Below, piece after piece: positions 7,194-15,049 of a DNA stretch of 64,000 nt. Every line of letters starts with the position of its first letter. Within the stretch, counting starts at the first letter, position 1. The stretch is taken from positions 37,970-101,969 of the forward strand of contig NZ_QPNC01000033.1 in the NCBI RefSeq assembly GCF_003386285.1, given 5' to 3'. A model generated the notes under the pieces. The model was given only the letters and a program-made list of their open reading frames with translations, had not been told where the DNA came from and ran no database searches. This DNA is from Nocardiopsis sp. FIRDI 009. Its GTDB lineage: Bacteria; Actinomycetota; Actinomycetes; Streptosporangiales; Streptosporangiaceae. Both the position numbers and the translations under genes were made by a program.

Positions 7194-7942
7194 CAGGAGG
7201 CCTCCGTGTCCGCGGGGTTGAGGTCGACGAGCAGCATGTCCCGGACGCCTTCGGTGTCACCGACGGCACGCGTCGGGGACACCTCGTGGGTCACCCGTCC
7301 GTCGTCGACGAACATGGCCTCCAGGACGTCGGTCATGGTGAGGCTGACCGGCCCGCCCCGCTCCGGGTGGACCGTGGAGAGGCCGCCGAAGCAGCCCTCA
7401 CGGCGCAGCATGTGCATGCCGACGTACATGTGGCCGTCGCGGTGTCGCCCCTCCGGGGTGGGGTTGCCCTCGGCTCCGGGACGGGCCACGACCCGCACCA
7501 GGTGCAGGCCGACCTCCCAGTCGGTGACACCGGACAGGGCGGTGGCCAGCAGGGCGTCCCAGCCGACCAGAGCGCGCATACCGGTGTGCAGCAGCACCTC
7601 CTCCGAGATCGGGGCGAAGCTGCGGTCCTTGCCCGCCCAGAGCGGGATGACGTCCTGGCGGAACGCGACGTGCGGCAGCGCCTCGAAGGCGGGCTCGCCG
7701 TCCACCACGCGCACCCGGAGCCGTCCGTACCGGCGCTGGCGGTAGGTCCCGCCGTCGGCCAGTTCGCGGTCCAGGGGCAGGTCGTCCCAGGCCGAGCGGA
7801 AGTCGTCACCGTCGGCCGCGCTCTGGTGCTCCAGGACGTCGGCTCGTCCGACGTGGACGAACCCGTCCTCCCGGACACGCTCGATGCTCCTGTCCATCGC
7901 GGGTCTCGGTTCGCGGCGTGTCGATACGTCGGTGACCGTCAT
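7193..7942 (-). CDS. 2OG/Fe(II) dioxygenase of the BsmA / isoleucine-hydroxylase type
   Basis: This 249-residue protein has an iron-binding His167-Arg-Asp169 in GRHRDGHMY and a distal His219 in RVTHEVSP, with spacing close to that of bacterial L-isoleucine 4-hydroxylase. Enzymes of this family hydroxylate free amino acids using 2-oxoglutarate and O2. A ribosome-binding site (GAGGAG) precedes the ATG at 7942. It heads the overlapped run oxygenase-LysK-LysX-unknown-aminotransferase-transketolase, so it probably hydroxylates an amino acid building block or the DADH-derived product. The site of hydroxylation cannot be predicted. Confidence 0.75.
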   Translation of the reverse strand: MTVTDVSTRREPRPAMDRSIERVREDGFVHVGRADVLEHQSAADGDDFRSAWDDLPLDRELADGGTYRQRRYGRLRVRVVDGEPAFEALPHVAFRQDVIPLWAGKDRSFAPISEEVLLHTGMRALVGWDALLATALSGVTDWEVGLHLVRVVARPGAEGNPTPEGRHRDGHMYVGMHMLRREGCFGGLSTVHPERGGPVSLTMTDVLEAMFVDDGRVTHEVSPTRAVGDTEGVRDMLLVDLNPADTEAS

Positions 7943-8082
7943 GTACGTCTCCTCGGAGGTAGGGGGATCCGCGTCTCACGGGCGGGACGGGGAGCCGGAC
8001 GCCTCCCGCTCCGCCGGAGCCTCTGACAGGTTCACGGTGGCACGGCGAGGATCGACGGTCCTGTCGGTTATTACCCTGACGA

Positions 8083-8862
8083 TCACGTGACGGCGCCGGA
8101 CGCCAAGGCCGAGCGGAGGTCGTCGGCCAGCCAGCGGACGACCTCGCCGACCCGCCCCTGGAAATAGAAGTGACCGCCCTCGAACAGGTGCGGTCGCGGT
8201 GCGTGCGCGAACTCCCGGTGCCGCCAGGAGTCGAGGTCTCCGGGGGTGGCGACCGTGTCTCGGGTTCCGCCGAACAGGGACACGGGCACGCCCCGCGGCC
8301 AGGCGCCCGCCCCGGGCGCCCACCGGTCGACCAGGCGGTAGTCGGCGCGGATCACCGGCTCGAACAGCGCCCAGAGCTCGGTGTCCTCGATGAGTTCGGC
8401 GGGCAGTCCGCCGAGGGAGGCCACGCTGCGGCGCAGCTCCGGGGTGGGCAGGAGGTGGGTCCCGGCGCCGTCCGCGTGCCTACGGGGGCACCAGCCGGAC
8501 AGGCCCACCCAGGAGGGCGGGGCTCCGCCCCGGCGGCCGAGGCCGCGCACGAGCTCATACACCACGAGCGCGCCCATGCTGTGGCCGAAGAAGGCCACGG
8601 GGCGATCGGTCAGCGGTTCGATCCCCGACCACAGGTAGTCGACGAGTTCCCCCGCGTCCGACGGGATCGGCTGCCCCGTGAGCCTGCCCCGTCCGGGGGC
8701 GTCGAGCAGGCACACCTCCCACTCCGGGGGGAGGTGGGGCAGCCACGGACGGTAGACGACGTGTGAGCCGCCGGCGTGGTGCATCAGGAACAGCCGCAGT
8801 TCCGGGTCGGGCACCGGCCGCGGCACGAACACCGGTCCGGGTGCCACCGCGGGAGTGGTCAT
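8083..8862 (-). CDS. Type II thioesterase
   Basis: This 259-residue alpha/beta hydrolase has the nucleophile Ser95 in FFGHSMGALV, the N-terminal HHAGGSHVVYRPW oxyanion segment and a late His in FEGGHFYF, all usual for TEII proteins. These remove wrongly loaded or stalled acyl groups from NRPS/PKS carrier domains. Its presence implies that a carrier domain is used in this cluster, although none is encoded in the window. It is separated from its neighbours by about 140 bp on each side, so it may have its own promoter. Confidence 0.85.
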   Translation of the reverse strand: MTTPAVAPGPVFVPRPVPDPELRLFLMHHAGGSHVVYRPWLPHLPPEWEVCLLDAPGRGRLTGQPIPSDAGELVDYLWSGIEPLTDRPVAFFGHSMGALVVYELVRGLGRRGGAPPSWVGLSGWCPRRHADGAGTHLLPTPELRRSVASLGGLPAELIEDTELWALFEPVIRADYRLVDRWAPGAGAWPRGVPVSLFGGTRDTVATPGDLDSWRHREFAHAPRPHLFEGGHFYFQGRVGEVVRWLADDLRSALASGAVT

Positions 8863-8896
8863 CTGAGGTCCTCTCTGAGCCGGGAACCGCGCCGTC

Positions 8897-8913
8897 GGGC
8901 CGGGCTCCGGCCC
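8897..8913 (-). terminator. Small GC hairpin between hydroxylase and thioesterase genes
   Basis: GGGCCGG and CCGGCCC form a 7-bp stem with a 3-base loop in the 141-bp gap downstream of the hydroxylase gene. It may partly terminate or stabilise the upstream transcript. There is no U-tract. Confidence 0.3.
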
Positions 8914-9003
8914 GTCGAGGGCGCGGACGGGGGCTGGTCACGCGTGGCGCCGGTGCCGGACGGGACGGTGCCGTCACCGGCGCCACCGCACGGGGGGGCG
9001 GAG

Positions 9004-9804
9004 TCAGGCGAGGGTGTCCAGGAAGCGTCGGACCTCGGTGTCGAGCTGCCCGAAGGAATCGGCGGCGAAGAGCACCGGCTGGTGGTCCGAGATGTCGTAC
9101 GGCTGGTCGAGCATGTCCTGAACGGAGAAGTCCCGCAGCGGCGTGGTGGCCAGGCCCTCCAACTCGCCGACCGAGGAAAGCAGGGCCGCCCCGTAGGCGC
9201 GGGGCCCGCCCCCCTCCCGGAACACCCCGACCTCCATGGTGAACCAGAAGACCTTGCTCAGGGCGTCCAGGTCCGCCTCGGAACGCACCCGCCCGGCCGT
9301 GCGGCCGAAGCAGCGGTAGAGCTCGGCGAAACCGGGGTCGGCCAGCATGACGGCGTGGCCGACCAGTTCGTGGATCAGGTCCGGTTCGGGCGTGTAGTAG
9401 GGGGTGTGGACGGGACGCAGGTACTGGGTGCTGTGGAACCGGTCGTCGGCGAAGGCCTCGTAGAACTGGCGGGCGGGGACCAGGTCCCCGGCCGGAAGCA
9501 GCCCGAAGCCGGTCACCTCGGTCAGTTCCTCGGACAGGTCGGGCAGAGCGGGCACGCGGTCCAGCCCCAGGTCGAGCCGCTGGGCGGCGTCCAGGTAACG
9601 GGAGCAGGCGGTGTCCCGGTGCACGCTCCTGAGCGTGCCCACGACCTTCGACCAGAGGGCGTCCTCCTCCGGGGTGTAGGCGATGCGGGGCAGCGGGTCA
9701 CCGGGTGTGTGCCCGGCGACCAGCCGCTGGATCTCCTCCTTGCGGCGTCGGAACCGGGCCTGGGCCAGTTCCTCGGAGGACGGAGCGTCGAGCGAGACGG
9801 ACAT
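9004..9804 (-). CDS. Pterin-dependent aromatic amino acid hydroxylase (phenylalanine hydroxylase family)
   Basis: This 266-residue single-domain enzyme matches bacterial monomeric phenylalanine hydroxylases. The ferrous iron ligands are His145 and His150 in DLIHELVGHAVM and Glu191 in FWFTMEVG, with exactly the family spacing. FHSTQYLRPVHTPYYTPEPD and GAALLSSVGE are conserved substrate and pterin regions. No regulatory ACT domain is present. Inside a biosynthetic cluster such enzymes supply a modified amino acid: most make L-tyrosine, but some (as in pacidamycin biosynthesis) make meta-tyrosine. Which product forms here is not known. Confidence 0.88.
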   Translation of the reverse strand: MSVSLDAPSSEELAQARFRRRKEEIQRLVAGHTPGDPLPRIAYTPEEDALWSKVVGTLRSVHRDTACSRYLDAAQRLDLGLDRVPALPDLSEELTEVTGFGLLPAGDLVPARQFYEAFADDRFHSTQYLRPVHTPYYTPEPDLIHELVGHAVMLADPGFAELYRCFGRTAGRVRSEADLDALSKVFWFTMEVGVFREGGGPRAYGAALLSSVGELEGLATTPLRDFSVQDMLDQPYDISDHQPVLFAADSFGQLDTEVRRFLDTLA

Positions 9805-9835
9805 GGGTACCTTTCCTCGGTGGGTTCTCGGCGGT

Positions 9836-10570
9836 TCAGGTCAGGGCGAGCTTGTGTCGGCGCAGCGCCTGGTAGTACGGCTGGTGCCGTGCGCTGAACG
9901 AGGCGAGTCGGGGGTTGTTGTCCACGGTGTCCGCGTACTCGGTGACCGAGTCGCGGAAGCCGGAGCTCTCGCTGACATCGACGTGCCAGCGCTTGGACCG
10001 CTCCCATTCGGGACGGTCGCCCGGCGCCCACCTCAGGGCGGCGGGGTCGAAGGGCAGGCCCACCTCCCGGCAGTAGGCGGCCAGGGTGCGCTCGGGGTCG
10101 CGGACGAGGTCGTCGGAGTCGACGACGACGGCCCGGCCGCCCGCCGCCACGACGGCCGTGTGGAGCTCGTGCAGCTGCTCCAGGCCGAGGGCGCCCGCCT
10201 CCATGTCCGGTTTGAGGGCGTAGAAGGAGGCCGCGATCTGCTCGGGCCTGCGGATCAGGAAGGTGTGCGTCGCCTCGCGCAGGAACTCGGAGTCCTCCAG
10301 GACCGCCGGGAAACGGTGGTCCGTGGTGTCCTTCAGGAACACCGTCCGGTGCGCCGACAGGGCGCGGACGGCCCCGATCAGCTCCCGGTGCGAACGGACC
10401 TCGCGGCCGTCGACCGTGGTGGCGCCGAAGTCGGTGACGTTGCAGAAGGGCTCGTGCAGGCCGACGAGGTCACCGCGCTCCAGCATCGCGCGGAAGAAGG
10501 CGGTGGATCGTGCCCGTGGCGCGCTCCAGAGCGCGAGGGTTCGGGGGTGCGGGGCGTGGTCGTTGTCCAT
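9836..10570 (-). CDS. PAPS-dependent sulfotransferase family protein
   Basis: This 244-residue protein begins with LALWSAPRARSTAFFRAML, the P-loop-like 5'-phosphosulfate-binding motif, and has the 3'-phosphate loop in IRRPEQIAASFY. TVFLKDTTDH is the region where a catalytic residue is usual. The ATG at 10570 was chosen as the first start after the peptidase stop 59 bp upstream. A sulfotransferase next to a DADH-type gene set is informative, because aziridine formation in the vazabitide and azinomycin pathways goes through loss of sulfate from a sulfated intermediate. It could also sulfate a finished product. Confidence 0.75.
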   Translation of the reverse strand: MDNDHAPHPRTLALWSAPRARSTAFFRAMLERGDLVGLHEPFCNVTDFGATTVDGREVRSHRELIGAVRALSAHRTVFLKDTTDHRFPAVLEDSEFLREATHTFLIRRPEQIAASFYALKPDMEAGALGLEQLHELHTAVVAAGGRAVVVDSDDLVRDPERTLAAYCREVGLPFDPAALRWAPGDRPEWERSKRWHVDVSESSGFRDSVTEYADTVDNNPRLASFSARHQPYYQALRRHKLALT

Positions 10571-10629
10571 GGCGATCACCTTCGTGCAGGGCGGCGCCCG
10601 CCCCCAGTCGGGAGATTCCCCGACCGGGG

Positions 10630-12939
10630 TCAGACGGTGACGGTGTTGGCCGCGACGGCCCGGCCGAATCCGCCAGCGGACCACGTGACCGTGTCCGGTG
10701 GCGCTTCGCCCAAGGCGCTCTCGGGGACGTCGGCGGTGTAGGAGATGAGGCGCAGGGGCAGCTCCTGCTCCCCCCGCACGCGCAACACCACGTCCACACC
10801 GTCGCCGGGGGCGACGAAGTGGAAGCCCCAGTTCCACTCGGTGCGGGTGTCCGGCCGGTTGACGGAGGCGGAGATCGGGAGGCCGTCCACCGAGACCCGC
10901 GCCAACCGGTCCTGGCCGATGGCCGAGTACAGGGACAGCACGGTGGTCCGGTCCTCGTCCGCGGTCAGGCGCACCCGGACCTCCCGGAGCCCGTCGCCCA
11001 CCGCGCGTTCCCCGACGATCTCGGCCTCCGGGACGGGGAGCGCGACGACGGGGGCGGGCCCGCTCCGGTAACCGCCGGACTGGTACAGGGCGGGGTAGGT
11101 GTCCTCGACGTCCCGCGGCTCGCCCGTGACGTACCGGTCCAGCCAGGACGAGCCCGCGGGGGTGGGACTCAGCCAGACCGCCTCCCCCGTGTCGTCGTCG
11201 TAGACGTAGTGCAGGTTGACCTGTGCGGGATGTTCGGCGTCGACGCCGTCCGCCGCGACCCCCGCCGCGGCCAGCAGCACCCCGGCCGCGGTGACCGCGG
11301 CCAGCAGCGCACGCGGTGCCCGGCTCTCCGGGCTCGACGCGAGGTTCGGCATGACCGGCAGCAGGGCCAGAACGAGCACCGCCAGGACCACGGGCGCCAG
11401 GGCGAGGCCGACGGTCGGGAACAGGAGCGCCACCACGGGTGTGAAGAGGGCCGCCGAAACCAGCGCGGCTCCGGACAGGAGGAGCGTCCGCAGCGGTGAC
11501 GCCTCCTCCGTCCGTCCCACCAGCGAGAGTCCGACCGCACCGGCCAGGGCGGGCCACGTGAAGAGGTAGGCGGCCTCCGGGAGCAGCGCGGTGGTGACGG
11601 CCGTCAGCAGCGCGTACCAGACCAGGGCCGCGGCCAGCAGCACCGGGGTCCCGTGCCGTCGCCGCGCGCGCCCGGCCCACAGTCCGCACAGCGCGACCGC
11701 GAGGAGAGCCAGTCCGGCGGCGATCGGCGCGGGTCGGTAGGTGTCGCCGAACGGGAAGTCCGCGAAGTGGGGACGGGCGAGCACACCCAGCCGCCACACG
11801 GCCCAGCCGACCGCGGCCGCGGCGACCAGGGGAACCGCGTACCCGGCGGCGGCCCGGAGGGTCGCCCGGAGCGTGAGCACCTCCCGCCGCCGCGCGGTCC
11901 ACAGCGCCGCCGCGACCCCGGCGACCACGAGCGCCCCGAGCCCGGTCGCCGCCCAGGCCGGATAGTGGACGAGCAGCCCGAAGACGGTCAGGTACGTGCT
12001 GTCTCCCCCGGCATCGAGTTCGATGTCGTCGTAGGCCAGGGCGGAGGCGGCGGCCAGCGCCGCGTCCCCGAGGTCCTGGAGGCTGCGCTCGTCGAGGGCG
12101 TCCAGGTCGTCGCGCGGGGTGTCGTAGCGCGCGGACCCGCCGACGACGGCGAAGTTCATGCCCGTGTAGCCCGCTTCCTCGAAGACCGTGAAGTCGGTGT
12201 GGTTGGGCATGAGGCGGTAGACGCCGTCCGAGAAGGAACCCGCGAAGGGGGTGTTCTCGGACAGCGCCGGGACGAAGGCGCTGGCGCGCTCACCGGCCTC
12301 GAACATCAGGGCCGGGCCGCTCGTGCCGCGTGCCTCCATGTTGAGGATCACGGTGTCGTCGGGGTCCCCGGCGACCTCGGGGTCGAGGGTGAAGGCGCGG
12401 GCGCCCAGCTGTCCCGACTCCTCGGCGTCGGTGAAGAGGAACTCCACGTCGTTGCGGGGCGTGGGCCCCGAGGTCAGCGCACGCGCGACCTCCAGGAGCG
12501 TGGCCACGCCCATGCCGTCGTCCGTGGCCCCCGGTCCGATGGGCACGGAGTCGTAGTGGGCGACGAGGAGGACCCTCCCACCGCCTCCGCTTCCCGGGAG
12601 GACGGCGTGGACGTTGGCGACGTTGCCCGCCAGGTGCGGGGTGAAGTACACGTTCCGTTCGGCCGCGGCCTCCAGGATCCTGGGCTCCAGACCCAGGGCC
12701 TCCAGTTCACCGACCAGGTACTCCCTGGTGTCGGCCGCGCCCCGCGATCCGGACGGACGCGGGCGCTCGGCGATCTGTTCGACGTGGGCGCGCGCCCGTT
12801 CCGCGGAGAACTCGTGGTCGGCCGCGGTGGCCGGGAGGGGGGAGGGCGGGATCAGGGGGAGCAGGCTCAGCAGGCAGACCGCGAACACCGCCGTGAGCGC
12901 CGCGAACGGCGCGGGGGAGCGCCCCCGCCCGGCGGTCAC
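10630..12939 (-). CDS. Membrane-anchored M28-family aminopeptidase
   Basis: This 769-residue protein has an N-terminal hydrophobic anchor and then an M28 peptidase domain with metal ligands visible in VAHYDSVPIGPGATDDGMG and FLFTDAEESGQLGA. About eight hydrophobic segments follow (residues ~330-590) and a C-terminal beta-rich domain. The GTG start overlaps the GNAT stop by 4 bp. M28 proteins with this multi-span layout are common in actinobacteria and cut N-terminal residues outside the membrane. Within the cluster it could mature or unmask an exported peptide, but a housekeeping peptidase recruited to the operon is possible. Confidence 0.75.
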   Translation of the reverse strand: MTAGRGRSPAPFAALTAVFAVCLLSLLPLIPPSPLPATAADHEFSAERARAHVEQIAERPRPSGSRGAADTREYLVGELEALGLEPRILEAAAERNVYFTPHLAGNVANVHAVLPGSGGGGRVLLVAHYDSVPIGPGATDDGMGVATLLEVARALTSGPTPRNDVEFLFTDAEESGQLGARAFTLDPEVAGDPDDTVILNMEARGTSGPALMFEAGERASAFVPALSENTPFAGSFSDGVYRLMPNHTDFTVFEEAGYTGMNFAVVGGSARYDTPRDDLDALDERSLQDLGDAALAAASALAYDDIELDAGGDSTYLTVFGLLVHYPAWAATGLGALVVAGVAAALWTARRREVLTLRATLRAAAGYAVPLVAAAAVGWAVWRLGVLARPHFADFPFGDTYRPAPIAAGLALLAVALCGLWAGRARRRHGTPVLLAAALVWYALLTAVTTALLPEAAYLFTWPALAGAVGLSLVGRTEEASPLRTLLLSGAALVSAALFTPVVALLFPTVGLALAPVVLAVLVLALLPVMPNLASSPESRAPRALLAAVTAAGVLLAAAGVAADGVDAEHPAQVNLHYVYDDDTGEAVWLSPTPAGSSWLDRYVTGEPRDVEDTYPALYQSGGYRSGPAPVVALPVPEAEIVGERAVGDGLREVRVRLTADEDRTTVLSLYSAIGQDRLARVSVDGLPISASVNRPDTRTEWNWGFHFVAPGDGVDVVLRVRGEQELPLRLISYTADVPESALGEAPPDTVTWSAGGFGRAVAANTVTV

Positions 12940-13898
12940 CGCGACCCCTGCGGCGCGGCCGAGCGCACGACGCGGATCTCGGTGAGCCGGTAGCCCGTCG
13001 CCTCGATCGCCGCCGCCATCGGCGCGTTGGCGGTGTCCGTGACGGCGGTGACGTGCTCGGCCCCGTCCTCGGCGACCAGGATCCGGGTGGTCTCCGCGAG
13101 CATGTCGCGGACGTGTCCGTGCCCGCGCCACTCGGGAACGACGCCGATATAGCCGACCGTCGGACCGTAGGGGTTGCGGGTGGGGACGATCAGACCGACG
13201 AGTTCACCCTCGGGGGTGCGCGCCAGGCGCCACCATCCGCGGTCGCCGGGAAAGCCGCGGTAGAGTTCGAGGTCCTCGCGCGCCTGGCGCTCGGGGGTCA
13301 TGACGCGCAGTTCCTGCCGGGTGGCGAAGTCGAGACTTCCCACGGCCACGCGCCGGAAGACCTCGGCGAAGGCGTCGTCGTCGGGTTCGGGCGTGTAGAC
13401 CAGCCGCCCCTCGGGGGCCGGCAGGGGGGTGTCCGGAGTCCACTCGAAGCGCAGGCGCTCGTTCTCCTCCTCCAGCCCGGCACGGGCGGCGGCCTCCCGG
13501 CGCCAGTCCAGCGCCCGCACCACCTCGGGGCGTTCACGCCAGCCCACCGGCAGCTTCAGGTGGTACCCGGGGAGCTCCTCCGCGCCGGCGCCGGTGATGG
13601 CCCGGTGCCCGGCCGCGAGGAGTCCGGCCGCCAGGCCCACCGGGTCGTCCGCGCCGGGGGCGGTCGAGAGGCAGTTGAGGGCGAGCGGAGACCCGCCGTC
13701 CGGGAACCCCCACCACAGGGCACGGGCGAGGACCCGGCCGTCGCGTTCGGCGATCCAGGTCCACTCGGGGCGGTAGCGGCGGTCCGCGGCCTCCCGGGCG
13801 TACTGTTCGGCCGTGACACGGCTGATGGGTTCGCCGACCTCGTACTCGAAGGCGTGGGCGATCTCGTCCCCACGGACGGGGCGGAACTGTGTGGTCAC
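12936..13898 (-). CDS. GNAT-family acetyltransferase, 320 aa (double-GNAT layout)
   Basis: This protein has two GNAT-like halves. The C-terminal half carries the acetyl-CoA motif (IGVVPEWRGHGHVRDML) and NAPMAAAIEATGYRL; the N-terminal half is degenerate. Tandem GNAT proteins of about 320 residues include mycothiol-synthase-like and antibiotic-modifying enzymes. Both ends overlap neighbours by 4 bp (with the thioesterase and the M28 peptidase), so it is part of the cluster's main transcript. A resistance or tailoring acetylation is likely; the substrate is unknown. Confidence 0.7.
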   Translation of the reverse strand: MTTQFRPVRGDEIAHAFEYEVGEPISRVTAEQYAREAADRRYRPEWTWIAERDGRVLARALWWGFPDGGSPLALNCLSTAPGADDPVGLAAGLLAAGHRAITGAGAEELPGYHLKLPVGWRERPEVVRALDWRREAAARAGLEEENERLRFEWTPDTPLPAPEGRLVYTPEPDDDAFAEVFRRVAVGSLDFATRQELRVMTPERQAREDLELYRGFPGDRGWWRLARTPEGELVGLIVPTRNPYGPTVGYIGVVPEWRGHGHVRDMLAETTRILVAEDGAEHVTAVTDTANAPMAAAIEATGYRLTEIRVVRSAAPQGSR

Positions 13899-14866
13899 TC
13901 GCGGACTCCTCCGACGTGTGCTGATTCGGTCGCCGTCCCCGCCACGACGGTGTCCAGCACCTCGGCCAGGCGGTCGACCGCGGGCGGCCGCATCATGCCG
14001 TAGTGGTCGCCTGGGACGGTGTGGTGTGTGACGCGGCCGCTCACCCGGGCCCCCCACCGGGTCACGGCGTCGGCTCCCTGGACTCCCCGGTCGGCGGTGA
14101 CCAGGTGGAGGTCACCGTCGTAGGCGGGCGGGGTCCACCCGGCGCCGGCACGCATGAGGGCGAGCCCCACCCCGAGCCTGCGGATCGTCGCCCCGCGTTC
14201 GCGCCCGTGCACGCACCCGGCCCGGACCAGGGCGTCCGCGGCCGCCGCCAGGCGCTCGGGCTCGCTGTGCCCGGCCAACGCGTCGGGGTCGAGTCCGGGG
14301 GGACGCCCGCCGAGGGTGAGGGCGAAGCTCTCGGCGAGGTACGCCAGCAGCGCGGCCCTGTCGGTGGTCACGTTCTCGGGAGGGAGGCTGTCGAGCAGGA
14401 CGAGCGTCTCGACCGGGAGGCCCTCCGCGCGCAGGGCGCAGGCGACCGCGTAGGCGAGGCTGCCACCGGTGGACCAGCCGACCAGGTGGCAGGGGCCGGA
14501 CCCGGTGATGGCGCGGACCGCGGCGACGTGTCCGTCGACCACCTCGGCCAGCGATGACGGGGGCGCGGAACCGGAGTCGATCCCCGGGGCCTGGAGTCCG
14601 AGGACCGGCGGGCCCTCCGCCAGCGCCTCCGAGATCGGGAAGTAGGGGAAGACGGTGCCGTTCGCGGAGTGAACGAAGACGACCGGAGGGCCGTGGTCGC
14701 CCTCGCGCATGGAGACGGCGTTCTCCGGCAGCTTTGTGCCCCGCGCCGGCGCCGCGGCGGCCACCTCGCCGGAACGACGGCGCGTCCGCAACAGCCGGAC
14801 GAACTCCTCACGCTGCCGGGGGCTGAGTCGCGCCAGGCGGCGCTCGACCTCTCCGTCCTCGATCAT
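13895..14866 (-). CDS. Stand-alone NRPS-type thioesterase domain
   Basis: This 323-residue protein is an alpha/beta hydrolase with VVFVHSANGTVFPYF at the oxyanion loop, nucleophile Ser132 in LVGWSTGGSLAY and HHTVPGDHYGMM for the catalytic His. This pattern is that of the releasing thioesterase normally fused to the end of an NRPS. The first 30 residues (RLARLSPRQREEFVRLLRTR) look like the linker helix that follows NRPS modules, so the gene may derive from a split megasynthase. It starts 183 bp from the divergent adenylation-domain gene. Confidence 0.82.
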   Translation of the reverse strand: MIEDGEVERRLARLSPRQREEFVRLLRTRRRSGEVAAAAPARGTKLPENAVSMREGDHGPPVVFVHSANGTVFPYFPISEALAEGPPVLGLQAPGIDSGSAPPSSLAEVVDGHVAAVRAITGSGPCHLVGWSTGGSLAYAVACALRAEGLPVETLVLLDSLPPENVTTDRAALLAYLAESFALTLGGRPPGLDPDALAGHSEPERLAAAADALVRAGCVHGRERGATIRRLGVGLALMRAGAGWTPPAYDGDLHLVTADRGVQGADAVTRWGARVSGRVTHHTVPGDHYGMMRPPAVDRLAEVLDTVVAGTATESAHVGGVRE

Positions 14867-15049
14867 GCCTGCCTCTCTCGGGGTCCGGACGCCCGCTGCG
14901 GGCGGATGTCACGCACAGTCTGGGCACCGCGGCCGCCCCGTCGGCATCGGGGAAACTCCCGACGGGACGCGGGCGGCACGGGCGCGGGAACATGGCACAC
15001 CGGCAGAAGTGAGCCGAATCGAGGCACCCCAGACACGAGTGGAGAGACC

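Noticed and set aside
7976..8082. Possible tiny gene between the oxygenase and thioesterase genes, considered as the missing carrier protein
   Set aside because: The minus-strand frame (ending EREASGSPSRP) has no Cys pairs and no C-terminal Glu, so it is not a LysW-type carrier.
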